Assembly: GCA_022563115.1 (NCBI GenBank)
Contig: JADFNY010000252.1
Coordinates: forward strand, 1-5,896
DNA: 5,896 nt
Source of the DNA: Acidobacteriota bacterium
GTDB lineage: Bacteria > Acidobacteriota > UBA890
Direction: 5' to 3'
The notes under the pieces were generated by a model that searched no databases, had not been told where the DNA came from, and saw only the letters and a program-made list of their open reading frames with translations. The position numbers and the translations under genes are program-made. Shown one piece after another: positions 5,177 through 5,896 of the stretch. Position 1 is the first letter of the stretch; each line of letters begins with the position of its first letter.

Positions 5177-5896
5177 GAGCCTTCGGTGCGGATGGATGGA
5201 GGTTGGCGAGCGTTGTGGGTCGGGTCGCCGGCGCGATCGTCCTGGCGTCCGTTTTGGCGGCCGCGGCGCCGGCGGAGGCCCAGCAGGTGGACGAGCGCAT
5301 GCGCTCGACCTTCGCGCGCGCCGAGATGCTTTATCGGACCGCCGAGCCCGATCAGGCCGTCGAGCCGCTCACGGTCGTCATCGAGGCGTTGCTGCCTTCT
5401 GCGACCGGCGGCGAAATTGACGGCGAAGCTCAGGCGCTGCTTGTCCGCAGCCTCGCCTATCGGGCCGACGCGCTGATCTTCGCCGGCGAGCGCGACGCCG
5501 CCGACGCCGACCTCGAGCAGTTGTTGACGCTGTATCCACGCGTCTCGATCGAAGGATTCCGGCTGTCGGACGTCGGAGCGCGTCGATTTCGGCGGGCCGA
5601 GGCTCGATTGGTGGGAACACTGACGTTTTCGGCGGTACCGTTAAACGCCCGCATCCGCGTCGACGGCGAGCCGCTGCCGGAGGGCACGACTACCTACGAC
5701 CTGCTCGCCGGTACCCACTTCATCGAAGCGTCGATCCCCGGCTTCACCCGCCAGGTCCAGGAGGCCGAGGTTCGGGCCGACCGGGCCATCGAGGTCGAGA
5801 TCCTGCTCGAGCGGATCTCGGCGGTGCTGAGGCTGATGACGCGGCCCGCCGGCCCGACCGTCATGATCGACGGCGAGGTCGTCGGCCAAACATCCG
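5173..5896 (+). CDS. Secreted TPR-like + PEGA-domain protein (3' end beyond window)
   Basis: Only the first 241 codons are in the window. Residues 10-36 look like a Sec signal peptide with cleavage after AEA (34-36, before QQ). Residues 38-145 are helical and TPR-like (FARAEMLYRTAEPDQAVEPL, AGERDAADADLEQLLTLYPR), ending in the LSDVGARRF type of junction often seen before PEGA modules. Residues 148-216 form a PEGA domain: GTLTFSAVPLNARIRVDGEP (148-167), a D-L-L-A-G-T-H turn (176-182) and an I-P-G-F strand (188-191). A second PEGA repeat starts at about 219 (AVLRLMTRPAG, VMIDGEVVG) and runs off the edge. PEGA domains are small surface or envelope beta-modules often tied to kinases or S-layer-like proteins. 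The start codon overlaps the previous stop as ATGA, so the two envelope proteins are probably made together. Further PEGA repeats or an anchor may follow. Confidence 0.85.
   Translation, partial: MRAFGADGWRLASVVGRVAGAIVLASVLAAAAPAEAQQVDERMRSTFARAEMLYRTAEPDQAVEPLTVVIEALLPSATGGEIDGEAQALLVRSLAYRADALIFAGERDAADADLEQLLTLYPRVSIEGFRLSDVGARRFRRAEARLVGTLTFSAVPLNARIRVDGEPLPEGTTTYDLLAGTHFIEASIPGFTRQVQEAEVRADRAIEVEILLERISAVLRLMTRPAGPTVMIDGEVVGQTS

Overview
This is a GC-rich, gene-dense bacterial window with no RNA genes, CRISPR array or insertion sequence that I can see. The coding style is strongly biased to G/C in third positions. The gene content is a Tat-exported enzyme with a dockerin-like module, a eukaryote-like Ser/Thr kinase and PP2C phosphatase pair, and secreted TPR/NHL and PEGA proteins. 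This fits a large-genome environmental bacterium of the Myxococcota, Acidobacteriota or Binatota kind, but the sequence alone does not fix the phylum.

Left half, minus strand. Positions 1-1453 hold the first 484 codons of a Tat-signal protein; its stop lies beyond the window's left edge. After the signal come a dockerin-like pair of loops and a GH99/GH71-like (beta/alpha)8 glycosidase-type domain. Upstream of it, 1593-2153 encodes an unrecognised 186-residue protein with an Ala/Pro/Glu/Lys-rich N-terminal half, which contains a 33-bp tandem repeat, and a compact C-terminal half with three cysteines.

Middle. Positions 2154-2413 form a divergent intergenic region. It carries a duplicated TTGACAC...CCGAGGCAC element, a weak sigma70-type promoter candidate and a short AT-rich patch.

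Right half, plus strand. A tightly packed cluster contains a PP2C-type phosphatase (2414-3178), a Ser/Thr kinase that keeps its N-lobe and catalytic loop but loses the whole activation segment and C-lobe (3211-3861), a secreted TPR plus NHL beta-propeller protein (most likely 3866-5176), and a secreted TPR-like plus PEGA protein (5173 to the right edge). The last two overlap by ATGA. The layout suggests a cytoplasmic phosphorylation switch co-expressed with envelope or periplasmic scaffold proteins.

The most notable observation is the kinase. Its sequence stops resembling a kinase at about 3723. The remaining 45 residues are Arg-rich with poor third-position bias, while the +1 frame over the same DNA reads with better codon bias to a TAA at 3833. 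That is what an internal out-of-frame deletion, or an assembly join, would leave behind.
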